Origin: Aptenodytes patagonicus
Lineage: Eukaryota; Chordata; Aves; Sphenisciformes; Spheniscidae
NCBI RefSeq assembly: GCF_965638725.1
Contig: NC_134970.1
Coordinates: forward strand, 5,213,001 to 5,277,000
Reading direction: 5' to 3'
Length of the DNA stretch: 64,000 nucleotides
Part shown: piece by piece, positions 59,101 to 64,000 of the stretch
How positions within the stretch are numbered: position 1 is the first letter of the stretch
Layout: each line of letters begins with the position of its first letter
The notes under the pieces: model-generated
Databases searched by the model: none
Told to the model about the DNA's origin: nothing
The model's input: the letters and a program-made list of their open reading frames with translations, nothing else
Made by a program: the position numbers and the translations under genes

Positions 59101-62100
59101 AAAACTTGATCTCCATTTCTCTCCTCTTCACTGGATACACCAACTGAAACTTAGAGGGCGTGAGCGCAAAAAGTTATCCACTCGTAATTAGGGTTCTTTG
59201 AGTAGGGGAGCAGTACACAAGCACAGCCTTCAGCTACACTGGTGTCCTCAGGAATGTATCATGTCTCATTTCTAGCTCTGGAACACTTGGATTATTGTTA
59301 TCGCGCTAGAAAGCATGCTCCCTCTCCGTCTCCCCACAGCCCTCCTCAAAGATGCATCTACACAGATGGGTGGAGGCAGCTATAACTTGTGCTTAGAGCT
59401 GGCTGCACACAGGCTAGGTCTGGTCCAGAGGTCGTGTAGCAGCATTAATGCAGGGTTTTGCCTTGAAGGAGAATATCCTGGTTTGGGTACCGTGCTTTGC
59501 TAATGGTGCTGCATGGTTTTGGAGCAGGTCCCGGTCAGTTCAGGGCAGGGGTGGAATAAATGTGTGGCTGGCTGGCTGGTTGCTGGAGAACTGGAAGGCA
59601 GTTCTGTGTATGGGCTACATACTGGGCCCTGATGTATGGAAAATTGTTGTCAAGACACTCTATTCAAAGCAATCTGTTTGCAGATAACTTCCCATGCTTT
59701 TTTGAGTGTTGTCGGCATAATGGTCTCACCGGTAGGAGACTGATAAGCAGTTATATATCCTGAAGGTAGTATGGACAACAGGGATACTTAACTGAACAGT
59801 GGCTGCAGAAATGCCCTTTCACAATGCTCATTAAATCCCAAGGCAAACCCAAGAGCATAACTCTGAGCAGAGGTAATACAGTGAGTTTCAGACAGCAACT
59901 GAAATCCTTCCTGAAGGTATTCTTTCAGAGCCACTCTGGATCAGATCACAAGCAGTTCGATATTTGCAGCAGCTGAGTTATTTCCTGCCTCTTTCCATGT
60001 TATTCTGGAGGCTTCAGTCTACTCAGACAAGCACCTCCCTATCATGGTAAATCTCATGAGGTGTGGCTTAGATTTATGAACGATTTCCCTGTTGGGATTA
60101 GCAGCTAATAAACTGAGCGATGTGTGCCTGACGTAACCTCCCTCCTCTATCACAAACGGAGTTTACGGAGAAGATAAAGCAACTTGGTAAATGGCAGTGA
60201 AGACTGAGGAATGTATTTGAAATAAAGGCACAACATCTCATTCTATCCCTATAGAAGGGTGTATGCAGATCACCTCTCCTGGCTGATGCCTACACCACAA
60301 TAAGCAGTCTTCAATAGCATGGTACATCTGCAGAAGGGACCGATCCAGAGCCCGTAAACTGGAAGAGATTACTGCTTTGGGATAGCATTAGAGAGACTCC
60401 AGAATGACCTGACTGAAGCGTTTACAAACACGAAACAGCTTTTACATTGTCACATGTATAACTATCTCTAAAACATCAACTCTAAGAAAAAACAGTATTT
60501 TGTTTTAAAAGTTACAAGTACCTGTGTGACCTAATGGTGATTATGAAGAACGTGAATCCCATGGCGATCGCTAAACCGACATCAAGACCAAGACAAAGCA
60601 CTGCAGCAAAAGTTACAAGCCAAATAACCTTTGAACAAGAGACAGAGAGAACATGAGCAGTAAAAAGATGTAAAATGACTTCCAGCTCAGCCCCAGCATT
60701 TGCAAATTGCAGACAAAAAAAAAAAAAAGGCTAGAAATGGTAATACGTGAAAAGCTTTGTTGGCACATCTAGACCAACCCAGTCCTGGAAGTAGTTGCAA
60801 ACAAGGATCACAAATCACAGTTCAAATCTCCAGACTTTTTAACAGGACTTCAATTATTAGGAAAAACCACATCGTATCGGGGATCTTCTCTTTATGAGAA
60901 ATCCTGCACAAGAGTTGACATGTGAATGTGGCCCCAGCTGACAGCTAGACAATTTCCTTCCCAGGGGATCTGGGAGGCAACAACAATAATCAGTTCTCCC
61001 TGTATAGAAGTAATTGCAAATTGATTTATAGAGATTTCAATACACTTCTTTTCAGCAGATATTTCAAAGGATCCCTTTTCTAAGGGAATACCCACTGCTT
61101 TGCCTCACCCTCCCAAAACATCCATTTCTCCCTTTAAGGCACATTCTAAATCCTAGGTGGCTTTTTTTGTCACTTACGAAATGATACTTATCCCGTCTCC
61201 ACAGGATGGGGATGTCCAGAAATTTTTCAAGAAAAGGGAGCATGTTAAATACCACAATAGCAGCCAGTATACCCTGTGCAAATCAGAAAAATAGCATCTA
61301 TTATTTTGTTATTTTTTGTTTGCAACCACAAACATGCTAAGGAACAGATATCCATAACAGACAAACTGCTTGAAATTAAAATCTTATAATAGCTTTATTT
61401 CCATAATTTTTATAGATACGTGTAACAGTTCTCTGATCTGCAAACCAACATGAAACTAGCATATAACTTCTTGTTTGATTTCACAATCGCTTCTGCCAAT
61501 ACAACTGGGCTTCCTCTTGAAATGCTATGTGGAGTTTCCATTACAGTGTTCTTCAGTGAATCCCTACGCCTCCTGCAGCACTAGCAGAAAGGCCAACACT
61601 ATCTACAGAATTAAGAGTTGCTGTTTCAAAGAATGGTTTCAATTAGCATGGGTAGTTCACTGCCAGGTTTAGGAAGTTGTTTGACACCAGTTGTTGAAAC
61701 AGCCTTTCTTAGCAAAGAAAAGGAGACTGAAGGGAAGTAGATGGTTAAATTCTGTTTTGTCAGCTAGTTTTGGGAAAGGGATTAATGCTCCCACCTTGCA
61801 AAGAGGCCAGGAAAAAAATCAGGAAGTAATGCTCTCTCAGTGGTTCGGTAAGAAAACTTACAGGAAAAAAGAAAAAGAAAGTCTAGATAAAAATTGAAGG
61901 GAAAAATGGAAAACTGAGTACTCCGAATAATCTACGATAACAAAATGTTTATGTTGATTGCACTGGCAATGCAAAATCCACAGAAGGCAGTTTAAGAGTC
62001 CACATGGTTTTAAAATAAACCTCAAAGACCAAGCTAGAATCAGAGACACTAAACCCAAATTTCTATTTGGAAGATTTTATTTACCTCTTTACATGAAAGA

Positions 62101-63507
62101 TTTTGAAGGACCCATCTTGGAATTACTTATTCAGATGCAAGAGAACAACTCCTGAATTTTTTATACAGGTGTGCAAAAGCTTGGAAGATGTGAAACCAAA
62201 AGTGAAGTACAATGTTTACATTATAGAGGCTGGCAGTGAAATTTCAATCCAGTTTTAGCCAATGAATTTTAGCTTGTACTGATCAGTGAGAGATGGGAGA
62301 GAGATGAAATATTTATTACCTAACACGTTAGCCTGCTGAAATTTAGGAGAATTTAAAGTAATTGTTTTGGTTTGCTCCAGTCCATCCCTGAAAGCAATTA
62401 ACTCTAGAGCATGATATAACCCCGAACTGTCCCAGAAAAATCTTCATATTATGCATAGAAAACTTTTATTTTATGCTTAGGAAATAAGTAGGCTGCTGCC
62501 ATAACTATTTCAGGTTCACTTACGTTAGGTATCATCTGGAAAAAGTGTCCTAGTTTCAGCGCAATCACCAGCATCATAGATGCTCCAATCGCTGCTGCTA
62601 ACTGAACAGAAATACTTTATTAGAGAGGCCTGACAGAACCATTTCCTTACTTGCCCTCTCTAAACAAGTAGGTATGGCCCATGTAACACCACTCACTGGG
62701 AAAAATAACCAGGGGACAATTAACGAAGGCCACAGGTATGCTGCAATGCACGGTACAAATTCTAGAATACTCAAGCTGCAACAGTTTTCTGTAGATATAA
62801 ATTTTTCCTAAATGGACTATTCCTAGGCACAACAGAACAATGCAGGATTTTGGTTTGATAATTTCACCTGAGTAATAAGATGCTTCTCTTGCAAGTCAGA
62901 CTTCGGAATAAACTCTTTATTAGACAAAATTATTTCTATGATACAGTGAAGCGTGTACAGACATTCAGTTAAGAGGTATGATAAAAACATTATTACATGT
63001 TATCATTACATATTACACCCTCTTTCCCCCTTAAAAAAAAAGATCACAAAGTCAAGTACTCAAAAGTTAGGAAGAAGTGGCAGAATTAAGGGTGCATGAA
63101 CAATTTTCCATTTGGCTTTTTGGGTATGTTCACTAAAATACAGTTTTAAACTGCATGAACGTATCCTATTCTCCCCACAGGATCCTGACTTCTTTCATGG
63201 CACATCATGTCCTGTAAAGCTCATATAAGTATAGTACATAATATAACATACACAGAGAGGGTATCTGAATTCATGTTGCATGGGTATGTAACTTTGTATC
63301 TCACAAATTGTTTAGATTAAATGTCAGCCTATACTCAGTATACGTTGATTTTAGATCAGAGTTTGGAAGCTTAACAAATCCAGCCCAGCTCACCTGTGTT
63401 CTTCCACCTGTCTTCTCTTGAATGGCAGTTCCAGAAATAGCACAGCTGACAACAAAGCTTTTGAAAAATGAGCTGCAAATATTGCACAGCCCCACAGCTA
63501 TTAGCTC
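52889..63507 (-). CDS. SLC26A8: Solute carrier family 26 member 8 (testis anion transporter 1), 3' part, 11 exons
   Basis: SLC26A8/TAT1 is a sperm anion transporter. Exons, minus strand, 5' to 3': 63394-63507, 62524-62601, 61178-61273, 60522-60628, 58973-59042, 58047-58139, 57824-57958, 55974-56333, 54568-54622, 54261-54439, 52889-53104. They total 1503 nt, 500 aa, with consistent phases. The first visible exon, ELIAVGLCNICSSFF...TGGRTQ, is the SLC26 segment that follows transmembrane helix 8 or so. The next three carry the remaining hydrophobic segments. The STAS domain runs from MKMVVLGQIP through EGIKIFQCC, the hydrophilic intervening stretch, HTVILDFSMVQFVDLIG and ILIAGCHSSV. The tail after NDFFDS is about 120 residues. 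The 5' exons lie beyond 64000. The name rests on family motifs plus position beside SRPK1. If the donor at 54260 is not used, the protein ends VEYLA at 54243. Confidence 0.88.
55189..55385 (-). mobile_element. Old CR1 LINE 3' fragment, diverged
   Basis: GAGAATCACAGAATTTCAG followed by GGGGCTGGAAGGAATCTGG resembles the reverse complement of the CR1 3' end, but with many differences. A later stretch, ACCTGTTATTAAACAAAATT, also fits a diverged copy. It lies in an SLC26A8 intron. The boundaries are approximate. Confidence 0.55.
55974..56333 (-). other. SLC26A8 STAS intervening-region exon (360 nt)
   Basis: This 120-codon exon, phase 0 at both ends, starts IPYTEKLVKRHH. It carries a Ser-rich run (DSDSSSSSVNLVHW) and a long hydrophilic stretch, then returns to the STAS core VHTVILDFSMVQFVDLIGSELLRQ. 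The variable insert between the first STAS helix and the core strand is a known feature of animal SLC26 proteins and is long in SLC26A8. Confidence 0.85.
56531..56801 (-). mobile_element. CR1 LINE 3' fragment
   Basis: The + strand begins ATCATAGAATCATAGAATAG, then TTTGGGTTGGAAGGGACCT, the reverse complement of the avian CR1 3' end with its 8-bp ATTCTATG-type tail. It continues through CATCTAGTCCAACCCCCCTG and the typical CACCACCTCTCTGGGCAACC. It breaks off after CCCCTTGTCCTGTGGT, so it is 5'-truncated as most CR1 copies are. It lies in an SLC26A8 intron and is much better preserved than the copy at 55.2 kb. Confidence 0.93.
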
Positions 63508-64000
63508 CTGCAAAACAGAAACAGAAGGAAGCAGAGAAAACCCCAAACGAATTACTTACCTTCATAGAAGTAGCTTATCAGGAAGTCCTTTCCTTTTGCT
63601 CACACTTGCTGGTTGCTCAGCTGTGTTGCTAAGCTCAGGAAACCTTCTGGGAAGCAAGGACTCCCATGGTTAAATGAGCTCTCTTAAAAGGCATACAGTT
63701 TTCACAGCTGAGGATCTCATGGACCCAAAAATTCAGTTCCTTCTTTCAAAGAAATACACTTAGAACCCCAAAGCACTGACTTTGAAGCTAACGTGGCAAA
63801 TCTCAGTATGCAGCATAGTACACCTGGACAAAAGCTGAGTGGAAAAGACATTCCCTTTATATTTATCCCCAGAGGCTTTGAGAAGTCAGGGCAGCTTCCT
63901 TACTGGCTTAGTTCCATTCTAGTAAAGATCCAAAGCCATCACAAGCAGCTAAACGTGGAGTAGTGCAAAACACGTAACGCTTACTAACTAGCACACTGGA
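63508..64000 (-). other. SLC26A8 intron, right edge of window
   Basis: No further exon is recognised upstream of 63507 within the window. The preceding SLC26A8 exons, coding the N-terminal membrane domain, must lie to the right. Confidence 0.7.

Overview
This is vertebrate, almost certainly avian, nuclear DNA. Genes are split by GT-AG introns (plus one apparent U12-type intron). A CR1 LINE 3' end with the bird-typical ATTCTATG-type terminal repeat lies in an intron, and a solo LTR of a familiar avian ERVL-like type sits upstream of SRPK1. The left third is extremely GC-rich and full of G/C homopolymers and minisatellites, as in bird microchromosomes. The gene order matches human 6p21.31: (FKBP5) - ARMC12 - CLPS - LHFPL5 - SRPK1 - SLC26A8, with the same relative orientations.

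Layout. Positions 1-10.6 kb hold no recognisable coding exon. A CpG-rich promoter-like block at about 2.35-2.7 kb, with inverted CCAAT boxes, an octamer and a minus-strand splice donor, is the best candidate for the 5' non-coding exon of FKBP5; that name rests on synteny only. Positions 10.67-11.62 kb carry three + strand blocks resembling ARMC12 exons. One has a 1-base frameshift and an intervening exon seems to be missing, so this looks like a decaying gene. Positions 12.02-13.08 kb are the complete three-exon colipase gene CLPS (minus, 118 aa) with a TATA box. A minisatellite follows, and then LHFPL5 (plus, 15.26-18.74 kb coding, 221 aa, plus a 3'UTR exon). GC content falls sharply near 18.8 kb.

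Positions 20.2-48 kb are SRPK1 (minus, 16 coding exons, 658 codons, complete), convergent with LHFPL5. Its promoter is a CpG island with a perfect CRE, and a 545-bp solo LTR flanked by a 5-bp duplication lies just upstream. From 52.9 kb to the right edge is the 3' part of SLC26A8 (minus, 11 exons, 500 aa visible), covering the last membrane segments, the STAS domain and the tail. Its 5' exons lie beyond the window.

The genes do not form a pathway. They are a conserved syntenic block: a pancreatic lipase cofactor (CLPS), a hair-cell mechanotransduction subunit (LHFPL5), a splicing-factor kinase (SRPK1) and a sperm anion transporter (SLC26A8), plus the remains of what in mammals is a sperm mitochondrial-sheath gene (ARMC12). 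The most notable signals are the AT-AG U12-type intron inside the kinase domain of SRPK1, the ARMC12 remnant, a perfect 24-bp palindrome at the LHFPL5 3' end, and a non-canonical enterostatin pentapeptide in CLPS. Similarities to human proteins are from memory; no alignments were run.
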